This document shows positions 24,040-32,053 of a stretch of DNA of 32,053 nucleotides, one piece after another. The notes beneath the pieces are model-generated. The model worked only from the letters and a program-made list of their open reading frames with translations. It was not told the origin of the DNA and did no database searches. Positions within the stretch are counted from its first letter, which is position 1, and the number at the start of each line of letters is the position of its first letter. The stretch is from assembly GCA_947070915.1 (NCBI GenBank), contig CAMTDY010000010.1, positions 1-32,053 of the forward strand, in the 5' to 3' direction. The DNA is from an uncultured Roseburia sp. (lineage in GTDB: Bacteria; Bacillota; Clostridia; Lachnospirales; Lachnospiraceae). A program made the position numbers and the translations under genes.

Positions 24040-24125
24040 CTCTCTCACCTCTTTTCCATATCTAGCTCGACGGCTGACTCTGCCTGACTGCATCGGAAAC
24101 ATTCCAAAAATGAGAAAATGCACTA

Positions 24126-25946
24126 TCAGGGCAGGTAATAATATAAGGAATCTTCCGCTTCACAGCGGATCGTAAGCTCATCCCGGCTGGCACGGATCAG
24201 GTAGGCGTCTGTCTCAATCTCTTTGAAATCTCCGCCCTGCACCGAAACCACCTTTTCTCCATGGGTCCGTAGTATAAACCACAGATTCCCGTTCCGGTCC
24301 TCTATGCTGACATGGATTTCATCACCCACTCTGGAATCCTCATAATCCATCGCAAGAAAATTCCGTATCCTCCGATCACATTGGGAAGCTGTCATCTGAT
24401 CAAACATCTCAAAGGCTTTCCAGTAGGTGTTGATCTGGCTGGAAAACCTCTCAGACAGGATCTCCCAGCGGTCTTCCTCTTTCTCCGGCCAGGTGATGTG
24501 ATTCATATCCAATACGATATTTGAATACCCCAGCGCCGTCTGCAGGCTTTTCATCCTCAGATCTTCCTTATAGGTATGGGAAAGCCCGGTACTGGTTATA
24601 CTTTGGAGTGTAATTTCGTCTGTGAGATAGGAAACCACCGGACGCTCCGCCGAATAAATCCCTGCCACCGTCTGGATATGTGCAAAAAAATCGTATTCCT
24701 TTAACTTCTCTATGCTGTACGCCGCCCCGCCCGGTGGAACATAGGCTGCCCCGTAGCGGTACTGGCTGCCGGAATTCTGGAAAAAGGACTGATCTGCCTT
24801 CATTTTCCCGGTCAGACCGCCGGCAGAAACATATTCCAGCGTAAGTCCCGCCTCCGCCTCCCTCTCCTTTAACTGCCGAAGATAGAAAACCAGCTGCTCC
24901 TTCCGGGGCTCCTCATCATCTCCATAATCAGACTGGGGAGCCAGATAACAGGTCAGATGGGCGCCGATTTTCTCAACAGCGGAGCAGAGTCCCGGCCAGA
25001 TGATGTCACGGAATACAGCGGGAAGCTCCCTGCTGTACAGTTCTTTCATCTTCTCCGGATTCTCTGACGCCAGCCCCGGAAAGTTCGCCACTCCGATACA
25101 CTGGGCATTCACCACCGGGTACAGATCATAGGGTTTGATCTCTGCCAGAATGGCGTTCAGCATACCGATGCCAGTGCAGTCTCTCATAAAATCGCCATTG
25201 ACGGCAAACACCTTTCCCTTTCCCACACCGGCACGCCAGATCAGTGGAGGCAGCTCTTCATTTTTCACCGTGGGATCCGAAAGCATCCCTGCCATATAGG
25301 TTTTACAGCCAGTGATGGTCTCGTACCAGACCGTACTCAGATCCAGATCCTGACGCTCCTCTTTTTCCTCTTCATCTTCCGGGAGATAGATCGCCTGCCC
25401 TCCCAGCAAAAAACCGGAGAACAGATTGACTCCCTGGATCTCCTGCCGCTGCTCCTTCACCTGGCGGATCCCCAGCAGCTCTTTCCACTGACGGGAGGTT
25501 TTAATCTCATAGACATCCGGCAGATCACAAAAAATTAGATTTCCCCCGCTGCGGGCTGTCTCTGCCAGAGCTTCGACGTCTTTTTTTTCTGTGACATAGG
25601 AAGATTCCAGAAGAAACACCTCTGCTTTTTCTGCAGCCTCCTCCGGACACTCCTCTACACTCTGGCAGACTACCAGTTCCCGCTTGGTATACGTACACCA
25701 CCAGGACACCGTCTTTCCGATGTCACTCTTCCTATTTCCTATGAATAGCACATAACCGCCCTCTTCCAGTACATCTTTCTGGGAGCTTTTCTGCCAGACA
25801 TCCTCTCCGTTCAGGCTGGCAGCCGCCGCATAATTATTGACATCGTATTCATTTCCCGACTCTTTCATGATCTGTGAGAACTGAAACAAAAATAACAGTA
25901 CGAACATGGTCACTCCCATGATCAGAAAATTTTTCTTTGTTATCAT
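24126..25946 (-). CDS. DUF2194 protein, probable PelA-like extracytoplasmic modifier
   Basis: A 606-aa protein with one N-terminal membrane anchor (FLIMGVTMFVLLFLFQFSQIM). Then come a flavodoxin-like or glutamine-amidotransferase-like part (YVLFIGNRKSDIGKTVSWWCTY, NLIFCDLPDVY), a central region with HLTCYLAPQSDYGDD and the later RYGAAYVPPGGAAYS, and a C-terminal beta domain. DUF2194 proteins replace PelA in many Gram-positive pel loci and are thought to cover the deacetylase part. I see no clear hydrolase (GH166-like) domain in it. The gene begins 4 bp after the stop of the large membrane protein. Confidence 0.75.
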   Translation of the reverse strand: MITKKNFLIMGVTMFVLLFLFQFSQIMKESGNEYDVNNYAAAASLNGEDVWQKSSQKDVLEEGGYVLFIGNRKSDIGKTVSWWCTYTKRELVVCQSVEECPEEAAEKAEVFLLESSYVTEKKDVEALAETARSGGNLIFCDLPDVYEIKTSRQWKELLGIRQVKEQRQEIQGVNLFSGFLLGGQAIYLPEDEEEKEERQDLDLSTVWYETITGCKTYMAGMLSDPTVKNEELPPLIWRAGVGKGKVFAVNGDFMRDCTGIGMLNAILAEIKPYDLYPVVNAQCIGVANFPGLASENPEKMKELYSRELPAVFRDIIWPGLCSAVEKIGAHLTCYLAPQSDYGDDEEPRKEQLVFYLRQLKEREAEAGLTLEYVSAGGLTGKMKADQSFFQNSGSQYRYGAAYVPPGGAAYSIEKLKEYDFFAHIQTVAGIYSAERPVVSYLTDEITLQSITSTGLSHTYKEDLRMKSLQTALGYSNIVLDMNHITWPEKEEDRWEILSERFSSQINTYWKAFEMFDQMTASQCDRRIRNFLAMDYEDSRVGDEIHVSIEDRNGNLWFILRTHGEKVVSVQGGDFKEIETDAYLIRASRDELTIRCEAEDSLYYYLP

Positions 25947-25950
25947 ACCC

Positions 25951-28254
25951 TCACTCCTCTAATTTACGGGAATTGTAACCGTAATCAATGGCAAAATTAA
26001 ACAGGTGGTACGGATTCTGGCTGATCTTATAACACACGAACTGGTCCGTCTCACAATAGGTACGCACTTCGTAGGGATACAGCTGTTTAAACTCCTGCGC
26101 CCAGTAATAGATCCTTGACATCAGAATCCAGCGGTTCTCTCCCTTGTACATATCGATCCCTCCCACACTGGGAAGATCACGCCCCGCCCCCTGCCTCGAT
26201 ACTGTCTGACCGCTTTCCGCATAGTGTTCTGTGTAATCGATGGGGACTTTCTCGATAAAGATATAGACGCTGTCGGTAGGAATACGGATCAGTGGTTCCT
26301 CCCCCGGTTCCATATCATTTAATTCCATATCTTTCAGGAAGGTGATCAACTCATAATGATAGCCATGGTCCAGTCCCATCTGTGTCTCATCATTGGCGGA
26401 ACAGATCGTCCAGGTAAAATCTTTTTCCTCCCGGATAATATTGGTCAGGCAGGTGATGGCTTCGTTGGTGACAAGGGTTGTATTCTCTACAGGCTCTTTG
26501 CGGTAATCCCCGTTCCACAGCAGGCAGGCCGAAGCCGCCACACAGACCAGGGAGCAGAAATTCCGCCCCTTATGCCAGTTTTTCTTCCACAGAAGCAGAC
26601 GGATCACCCCGTCCGCCGCAAAGGCAAATGCCACCGGCAGCATATAGCCAAAATAGATCCGGCACCGGCTGCCATCCATCAGTTCCGGTAATCCCAATTC
26701 TTTCGCGGTCTGCAGGATCAGCATCAGTCCCATAAAAACGCCTGTGGACAAGAGCATGGCTCCATAACAGGGTCTTCGGAACACCAGAAACAGGATCCCC
26801 AGCACAAACAGCAGTCCCATGGCAGCCAGAACAACGATGTAATACCAGGACAGAGGCTCATTCAGCACCGCACCATTGACGGCGGAGCAGAGCTTACCCC
26901 ATACCCGTCCCAGCTTCTGCCGGATTCCCTCCGCCGGTTCACTGTTCTCCGTGCCGTCACCGGGTTCCAGGGCTTCTGGTTCGGACACCTGGTTGCCCAT
27001 CTCATCATAGTAGATCACCGTGGAGCCAGTCTCTTCCTCTTCTGTTCCCCCCTGCTTATCACCGGAACCGTTGATGACGCTCATTCCCCATCCCAGAGAC
27101 CCCTGCAGCGGCGTCCCCATAACATAAGCCGTCGCCATCGGCAGAACAGCGATCATCACACTGAGAAATCCCGTGAGAAGCACACTCCAGAAGTACTGTT
27201 TCCTCAAAAACCAGAACAGATACCCGGCAGCCACCCCCACACAGAACAGCCCTGCAATCATTGTATCATAAAAATGCACTGCCAGTGTCATGGAAAAGCT
27301 CATGGCAAAAAATACCAGCGCCAGCCGGGACTCCCTGGGAGGCAGCCATTTTTTCACTTCCCGCCTTCTCTCCTGGAAAAAATAAAAGGCAAAATAGATC
27401 GCAGGAAGAATAAAGATCATGCCGTACTCCTGGGGAAGCACCGAGAAAAAACGCAGATAAGTGCTGGGCTGCAGAAAATCACCAATTACATAAATCCCCA
27501 TAACCGCATAGCTGATGTATCTGCTCCGGCAACACAGACGGATAAATCCCAGCAGAACCATGTGGAGCATCAGCGTCTGCACAAAGGAAAAAAGCCGCAT
27601 AAAAACATAGCTGTCTATCCCAAATACTGTGTGAAGGTAATAGATCACACAGTGATAACCAAAGGGGTATACGCCGTCGATAAAAATATTATTTCTGCTC
27701 ATTCCGTTGATCCAGTACAGATGCACCGGGGTATCGGAAGCGGTATATCCATATCCCCGCAGCAGCTGTATACCGTAGAAAGCCGCCAGCAGCACTAAAA
27801 CTGCCGCCACCAGGATCCATTCCAGCCACCGCTTTCTAAAACTCTGCAAAAGCGCACGCCCCAGTGCCGCCACACCCTGACGCAGAAGATCCAGCAGCCG
27901 GAATACAACGGTCTTCCCTCCCATTTTCCCATCTGAAACCCGGTGCAGGTTGTGCCAGAGACCACGAAAAAAAGGCATAAGATGTATGTTATTCAACCGC
28001 CGCCACAGAATGAAAGCCGGAATAAAAGTACCAGTGACCAACGTGAAACGGTTAGAAATGTGAAGAAGCTGCAGAAAAAAAACGAGATTCATAATATAAA
28101 AATTTCCTGACAGCATACAAATAAAAAATTTCTGGGCAAACCTGCGCTCTCTTATCCTGTCATACAGGACAAAGGCAGGCAGCAGTACCGTCATAATCAT
28201 ATAGACGCTTAAAATTTCGGTAAACTGTAATATTGTATAAAGCCTCATTGACAT
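25951..28254 (-). CDS. Large polytopic membrane protein of the pel operon (GT-C-like)
   Basis: A 767-aa protein with about 12-14 membrane segments. GYTASDTPVHLYWINGM, early after the first segments, places Asp and His in a loop as in GT-C enzymes that use lipid-linked sugars. A very acidic insertion (GTEEEETGSTVIYYDEMG and around) and a soluble C-terminal domain of about 150 residues lie outside. I know no named family for certain; a GT-C glycosyltransferase or a membrane partner of the synthase are both possible. ATG 28254 has GAAGG about 8 nt upstream; GTG 28263 is an alternative. Confidence 0.6.
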   Translation of the reverse strand: MSMRLYTILQFTEILSVYMIMTVLLPAFVLYDRIRERRFAQKFFICMLSGNFYIMNLVFFLQLLHISNRFTLVTGTFIPAFILWRRLNNIHLMPFFRGLWHNLHRVSDGKMGGKTVVFRLLDLLRQGVAALGRALLQSFRKRWLEWILVAAVLVLLAAFYGIQLLRGYGYTASDTPVHLYWINGMSRNNIFIDGVYPFGYHCVIYYLHTVFGIDSYVFMRLFSFVQTLMLHMVLLGFIRLCCRSRYISYAVMGIYVIGDFLQPSTYLRFFSVLPQEYGMIFILPAIYFAFYFFQERRREVKKWLPPRESRLALVFFAMSFSMTLAVHFYDTMIAGLFCVGVAAGYLFWFLRKQYFWSVLLTGFLSVMIAVLPMATAYVMGTPLQGSLGWGMSVINGSGDKQGGTEEEETGSTVIYYDEMGNQVSEPEALEPGDGTENSEPAEGIRQKLGRVWGKLCSAVNGAVLNEPLSWYYIVVLAAMGLLFVLGILFLVFRRPCYGAMLLSTGVFMGLMLILQTAKELGLPELMDGSRCRIYFGYMLPVAFAFAADGVIRLLLWKKNWHKGRNFCSLVCVAASACLLWNGDYRKEPVENTTLVTNEAITCLTNIIREEKDFTWTICSANDETQMGLDHGYHYELITFLKDMELNDMEPGEEPLIRIPTDSVYIFIEKVPIDYTEHYAESGQTVSRQGAGRDLPSVGGIDMYKGENRWILMSRIYYWAQEFKQLYPYEVRTYCETDQFVCYKISQNPYHLFNFAIDYGYNSRKLEE

Positions 28255-28275
28255 TTGCAGCACCTTCTATCTTCC

Positions 28276-29187
28276 TTATTGCTGAAATACCCGGATGAGC
28301 TCCAGCGTCTCATTGTCGATCACCACTTTGGAGCTTCGCAGCTGTGAGAGAACCTCAAAAAAATGCTCCCTGTCCCCAATGGAAAAAAATAATTTCAGCT
28401 GGCAGGTATAGGTAGCCAGCGTATCCGGATAATGTACCGCCGCCCGCCCGCACCAGATCCTGCACCGGGCAAACTCCCGGATCTCCAACAGCCGCATGCT
28501 GACCGCCTCATAGTGGCGGCTGGTCATCTGTTCCGGCTGTTCCATGTATAATAATTCACAGACTGAGTCCATTTGTTCCACAAAAGATCTCTGCTCCATA
28601 TCCGTAAATACCTGCTGCCGCAGCACCTGATCCATATAGTCGATGAGGATACGGATGTATTCCTCCCGGTTATCTTCCCGCTTCTGAATCTCATTATAGC
28701 ACTTCTGAACCGTTGTCCGGAAATCATTCAGTGCATCCTGAAGAACCGAAGCCGCATAATGGGAAGTCTCGGAATCCTCACTGTTTAATGCCAGCGAGAT
28801 GGCTTTCAGGGATTCACGGACGTCCCCCCGTACCACATTTAACATCAAGGTACGCAGGTTATCTTTATCCGTAACAGCTAATGCCTCCTCCATGGAAACT
28901 ACCGTGCGCCCCCGCTCCTCATCCGCATGGGTAAAAGTCTTTACCCGGTCCTTTTTAAAGATCACATCCTCCAGGTCTACCTCCTGGGAGAAAAAACACC
29001 GGTAAATGATGTATCCCAGAAAAACAAAAAGAGCACCGAGCACAGGGCATAGTATCATCACCATGCCTTTGGAAATATAACTGAGAGGCCTCTCCTTATT
29101 TTGAATCCGGTTCCAGGCCAGATACCCCGCCGCCACCAGCGTATTGATAACAACCAGAACAATGAATCTCTCCATATCTGAACTCAT
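28276..29187 (-). CDS. pelE: PelE-like membrane and TPR protein
   Basis: A 303-aa protein with two N-terminal membrane helices (about residues 6-24 and 42-62) and a long helical cytosolic part with repeat-like pairs (SLKAISLALNSEDSETSHYAA, ADHYEAV-type segments such as TSRHYEAVSMRLLEIREFARC). This is the PelE layout, a scaffold between PelD and PelF. Its ATG overlaps the pelD stop (ATGA), so the two should be made together. Sequence similarity to PelE is weak at this level; order and layout carry the call. Confidence 0.7.
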   Translation of the reverse strand: MSSDMERFIVLVVINTLVAAGYLAWNRIQNKERPLSYISKGMVMILCPVLGALFVFLGYIIYRCFFSQEVDLEDVIFKKDRVKTFTHADEERGRTVVSMEEALAVTDKDNLRTLMLNVVRGDVRESLKAISLALNSEDSETSHYAASVLQDALNDFRTTVQKCYNEIQKREDNREEYIRILIDYMDQVLRQQVFTDMEQRSFVEQMDSVCELLYMEQPEQMTSRHYEAVSMRLLEIREFARCRIWCGRAAVHYPDTLATYTCQLKLFFSIGDREHFFEVLSQLRSSKVVIDNETLELIRVFQQ

Positions 29188-31364
29188 TCCTCGATTCTTT
29201 CCACGATCTCGCTTTCTATTCCCGCTTCTGCAAACCTGCCGACCACAATGTCCGCTTCCATCCGGACCGTATTTGCCAGAAGCACATACATTTTCCCGTC
29301 CCCCATCGTCCCCATATAATCGGTCTGCCGGAGATTTTTCATCAACACTTTTCCGATCTGCCCGTAATCTTCCGTGTCCGTCTGGATCCGCAACAGCGTA
29401 CAGACCGTAAGGTTTTTCTTTTTTGCTTTATGATAAGCTTTGACAAGGGCGCTGAATGCCTCCGGTTCCAGGATCTGGGTATCTTCCACATATCTCTGCT
29501 CTTCAAGAGCCGCCATATAACGGCTAGCCCGCAGCATAGCATTCTGGATCAGATAACTGATGACAACGAGCAGATTCGCCTGCCCCAGCGTCATCCGCTC
29601 CCAGGGGATCCCCCAAACCATAACGATCATATTCATTTCCTCTTTGTCATAAATGGCATTTGCCATCAGCGGATACCGTTCATCCATCTTCCGGTTGATG
29701 TACACCTTACGCTCTTTCAAACACTCGTACAGCTCTCCCATCTCTGGGTAACGGATGGAATTTCCCAGTTTGCGCGCCACTTCGGAGCTGGAGGAAAACA
29801 GTCTGGCATAATCCGAATTGTACACCGTATAGATCGCCACATCCGGGCTCCGCAGGATCCGGGACAAGATCTCCACCGCATAAAAGAGAACTTCTTCTGG
29901 CGTGTACTGATCCAGAGTGGAGGTGATGCTGTACAGTTTTCCAATGCTGTCTTTCTGGTCGATCACCTGCCGCTCCAGTACATCCTTTACCCGGACATTG
30001 CTACTGTTAATATCTTTGATATCCTTCAACTGGCGCCCCAGACTCTTCTGTACCTCTGCACCCTCGGTCCGGATCGCCCGTATCTGATCCCGCATATAAC
30101 CCACCACCAGGCCAAGTATGAATAACTGCGCCATCCAGACATAGGTGGTATAATCCAGCATCACTTCAAATCCGCTGCGGGTATACATTTGCCGGAACAA
30201 GTAGCCACAGACCGCCAGTACAGCCGAAAAAATTGCCTGATGCTGTCCATAGACCACAGCAAAAAGCAATACATACAGCAGGTAAAAATCCAGCCTGGAA
30301 AAATACCGGCTGTCTACCGTTCTGTTATTTAACATAAAAAATGGAATAAAGCATGCCATATTTTCTATAAATGGAACACACGCCTTAAAAAACCATCCGA
30401 ATTTACGGATAATGTCACCGCCAAAACTCTTTTTTTCCTGTTCCTCCTGTATAAAAGCCTCTTTATGTTTCTTGATATAAGATGCCACTCTCTGGATCCC
30501 GTCCTCCGGCGGGTGACAGACAGCAGCTCCAAATTCACTGATAAACCTCTGATTGGAAAGCACTCTCCGTTGCTCCTCCAGCTCATTCGCTTCCACCAGC
30601 TCTATATTGTCACCCAGCGTCTGGCACAGGATCTCCCCGATCTGTATCTCTGTCACCGGAACAGAAGCGGAAATGTGATACAGGGAATACCCTGTCTTCC
30701 TGTTATTCATAAACTGATAAATAAACTCTACCGCATCCGACTCAAACAAGAGGGAATGGGTGATGTTCGGATCAGCCAGAAGATACCCATTCTCCAATGC
30801 CTTTACACACATGGAACCGCAGAGCCCGTCCAGCTGGCTCCGGTCTTTTGGAATGCCGTACAGATGGTCCAGCCTCAGCACCACAATGTCCAGTTCCTGA
30901 ATTTCCCTGAAATTATTACAGAGATACTCGCCCTGTACCAGCGCCATTCCCCGGACTCCTTCCCCACAGGCAGGGACATCTTCTGTAATATTTTCCTCAA
31001 AATTTCCACGGTACACCTCTTCCGATGAGAGATAGACAAACCGCCCCTGTCTCACGCTGGCATAAGCAGTCAGCAGGTTCATAAGCGAAGATATATACCG
31101 CACAGAATCCCGATCCCTTTCCTTCCAGGAAAAATTGGGATCATACGCTCCCAGAAATAATGTCACATCCGGGCCCACACTTTCAAATATCTCATTCAGA
31201 CTACTATTATCATAAGAAAAATCATAGCGTTCAAACACTTTTGCATAGGAACTTGTACCAAATTGCTCTCCCGTCAGCAGATACACCCTGTGCCCTTCTT
31301 TTCTCAGTTTGATGATCATCTGATTCATCAAACTTCCCGCGCCTCCAATAAGTAAAATATTCAT
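29184..31364 (-). CDS. pelD: PelD-like c-di-GMP receptor fused to an SDR/epimerase-like domain
   Basis: A 726-aa protein. Residues 1-300 form an extended-SDR domain (MNILLIGGAGSLMNQMI, YLSSEEVYRG, LRLDHLYGIP); about 330-430 hold four membrane helices; about 440-590 a coiled coil and GAF domain; about 600-726 a degenerate GGDEF. R679-Q-T-D682 is followed after exactly five residues by GDGKM in place of GGDEF, the spacing of the c-di-GMP inhibitory site, so binding is likely kept while cyclase activity is lost. The SDR domain has no YxxxK and an altered glycine motif, so it is probably not catalytic. GGAGG lies 5 nt before ATG 31364. Confidence 0.85.
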   Translation of the reverse strand: MNILLIGGAGSLMNQMIIKLRKEGHRVYLLTGEQFGTSSYAKVFERYDFSYDNSSLNEIFESVGPDVTLFLGAYDPNFSWKERDRDSVRYISSLMNLLTAYASVRQGRFVYLSSEEVYRGNFEENITEDVPACGEGVRGMALVQGEYLCNNFREIQELDIVVLRLDHLYGIPKDRSQLDGLCGSMCVKALENGYLLADPNITHSLLFESDAVEFIYQFMNNRKTGYSLYHISASVPVTEIQIGEILCQTLGDNIELVEANELEEQRRVLSNQRFISEFGAAVCHPPEDGIQRVASYIKKHKEAFIQEEQEKKSFGGDIIRKFGWFFKACVPFIENMACFIPFFMLNNRTVDSRYFSRLDFYLLYVLLFAVVYGQHQAIFSAVLAVCGYLFRQMYTRSGFEVMLDYTTYVWMAQLFILGLVVGYMRDQIRAIRTEGAEVQKSLGRQLKDIKDINSSNVRVKDVLERQVIDQKDSIGKLYSITSTLDQYTPEEVLFYAVEILSRILRSPDVAIYTVYNSDYARLFSSSSEVARKLGNSIRYPEMGELYECLKERKVYINRKMDERYPLMANAIYDKEEMNMIVMVWGIPWERMTLGQANLLVVISYLIQNAMLRASRYMAALEEQRYVEDTQILEPEAFSALVKAYHKAKKKNLTVCTLLRIQTDTEDYGQIGKVLMKNLRQTDYMGTMGDGKMYVLLANTVRMEADIVVGRFAEAGIESEIVERIEE

Positions 31365-31395
31365 TTCTGCCTCCACGCCGTCTCATTCAGATCTA

Positions 31396-31680
31396 CTATT
31401 TATGCGCTTTGATTCCCTGCCGTTCCAGCTGCTGGCAAAAATCCCGTACATCCTTTCCCACCTCTTCCCGGGAAATCCCATATTCCTCTGCCAGCTCCGC
31501 CGAAATCTCTTCCTGCCCCATCCTCTTTTCCATCCTTCTCCAGATCGAGGCTCCCATCTCGTTCAGAGGCAGCGGTTTTCTGTAGGGATATCCCGGCTGG
31601 CTCATATCAAGCAGCCAGTAGATCCCGGCAGCATACCGCAGCTGGTATTGTGTTCTGCCAGATTCCGATCCTAACGGCAT
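31396..31680 (-). CDS. PqqD-like (RiPP-recognition-type) small protein
   Basis: A 94-aa protein: a beta N-terminal part (YQLRYAAGIYWLLDM), then PLNEMGASIWRRMEKRMGQEEISAELAEEYGISREEVGKDVRDFCQQLERQG, the winged-helix of PqqD proteins. PqqD folds bind leader peptides and hand them to modifying enzymes. It opens the pel operon, 31 bp before pelD, which is unusual since no RiPP enzyme is adjacent. AAAGGAG lies about 10 nt before the ATG. The same fold is fused to the kinase at 4512. Confidence 0.82.
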   Translation of the reverse strand: MPLGSESGRTQYQLRYAAGIYWLLDMSQPGYPYRKPLPLNEMGASIWRRMEKRMGQEEISAELAEEYGISREEVGKDVRDFCQQLERQGIKAHK

Positions 31681-31724
31681 GTTTCTGATTCTCCTTTACC
31701 TTATCATCCTTCTAATATTTTTTC

Positions 31725-31753
31725 ATTATACTACATAAACAGGGGGTTGTAAA
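31725..31753 (-). promoter_or_regulatory. Sigma-A promoter of the pel operon
   Basis: On the minus strand TTTACA (31748-31753) and TATAAT (31725-31730) have a 17-bp spacer. The leader to the PqqD-like gene is about 40 nt, too short to hold a riboswitch. Just upstream, GCGGGTGAG/CTCGCCCGC (31759-31781, one G-T pair) forms a hairpin that may be an operator or the remains of a terminator for the gene before it. Confidence 0.7.
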
Positions 31754-31816
31754 CCCTGGCGGGTGAGGGATACTCGCCCGCAGGTAGACTTCCCCGTCTC
31801 CTTCATTCGGCATTTT

Positions 31817-32005
31817 TTAATACAAATTCTTCACTTTTCCTTCGTCTAATAGTACTAACTTTTGCCTTACACTTTCTTTTCCATCCAGTTTTTCCACATA
31901 TGAATACAATAAACCATTATTTGATATTGAAAAATCTATTATAGGACAGTCAACATCTAACATTGTTTTTTCCTCGACTCCATCTTGAATGCAATAAATA
32001 TTTTT
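31817..32005 (-). CDS. 3' end of an unidentified gene, cut by the contig end
   Basis: A continuous frame of 62 codons runs from the last genomic bases to TAA at 31817-31819. The visible part includes IDFSISNNGLLYSYVEKLDG and KLVLLDEGKVKNLY, which has the strand-turn-strand look of a beta-propeller or other beta-rich protein. The family cannot be told from this fragment. It is AT-rich compared with the pel genes, and it is on the same strand but ahead of their promoter. Confidence 0.55.
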   Translation of the reverse strand, partial: KNIYCIQDGVEEKTMLDVDCPIIDFSISNNGLLYSYVEKLDGKESVRQKLVLLDEGKVKNLY

Positions 32006-32007
32006 AC

Positions 32008-32053
32008 CTGTCTCTTATACACATCTCCGAGCCCACGAGACGGAGCTACATCT
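32008..32053. other. Illumina Nextera adapter with i7 index (not genomic)
   Basis: CTGTCTCTTATACACATCT (32008-32026) is the Nextera mosaic-end sequence, CCGAGCCCACGAGAC (32027-32041) the Read 2 side adapter, GGAGCTAC (32042-32049) fits an i7 index, and ATCT (32050-32053) begins the P7 tail. The genome sequence therefore ends at 32007. Confidence 0.98.

Noticed and set aside
24040..24123. 28-residue N-terminal extension of PelF
   Set aside because: PelF proteins begin at the ICIVAEGCYPY block, and GAGGTGA is placed for the GTG at 24039.
31681..31816. c-di-GMP riboswitch before the pel operon
   Set aside because: No GEMM-type core is visible, and the promoter found leaves a leader of only about 40 nt.

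Overview
The window reads as one contig end of a gut-type Lachnospiraceae (Clostridia, Firmicutes) draft genome. The basis is the short clostridial ThiC, the BspA-like repeats on a secreted glycosidase, SipW-like S26 peptidase and PqqD/HprK-like genes, strong AGGAGG ribosome sites and a Gram-positive-type pel locus. Both ends carry technical caution: the left end is an unresolved array of 77-bp repeats, and the last 46 bases are Illumina Nextera adapter plus index, not genome.

Left part (1-7510). A minus-strand thiC has its last 66 bp repeated downstream. Next come a relBE-type toxin-antitoxin pair behind a leader made almost wholly of small hairpins, an S26-type peptidase with a possible peptide gene before it, and the remnant of a PIN toxin with an intact 57-aa partner. 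On the plus strand follow a PqqD-HPr-kinase-like fusion and an ABC exporter.

Middle (7550-12605). An AT-richer insert holds a 1254-aa secreted glycoside-hydrolase-like protein (carbohydrate-binding modules, BspA-type leucine-rich repeats) divergent from an AraC regulator. Between them lies a 227-bp element with 20-bp imperfect terminal inverted repeats and nested hairpins, the most unusual non-coding structure here.

Right part (12640-31680). This is a long minus-strand polysaccharide locus. It starts from a good sigma-A promoter with a PqqD-like gene, then a PelD fused to an SDR domain (c-di-GMP I-site RxxD kept), PelE, a large membrane protein, a DUF2194/PelA-like protein, PelF, PelG, a DUF2304 protein, GT4 and GT2 glycosyltransferases and a DUF4832 protein. 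A second DUF4832 paralogue runs convergently on the plus strand. Then come a flippase, a PF14907-type nucleotidyltransferase and a 124-aa protein with its own near-consensus promoter.

Two systems appear interleaved. One is a Pel-like exopolysaccharide synthase (PelF polymerase, PelG transporter, PelD/E control, DUF2194 modification). The other is a scattered set of PqqD, HprK-like kinase, S26 peptidase, ABC exporter, nucleotidyltransferase and a small candidate substrate, which resembles parts of RiPP maturation and export clusters but lacks a recognisable cyclase.
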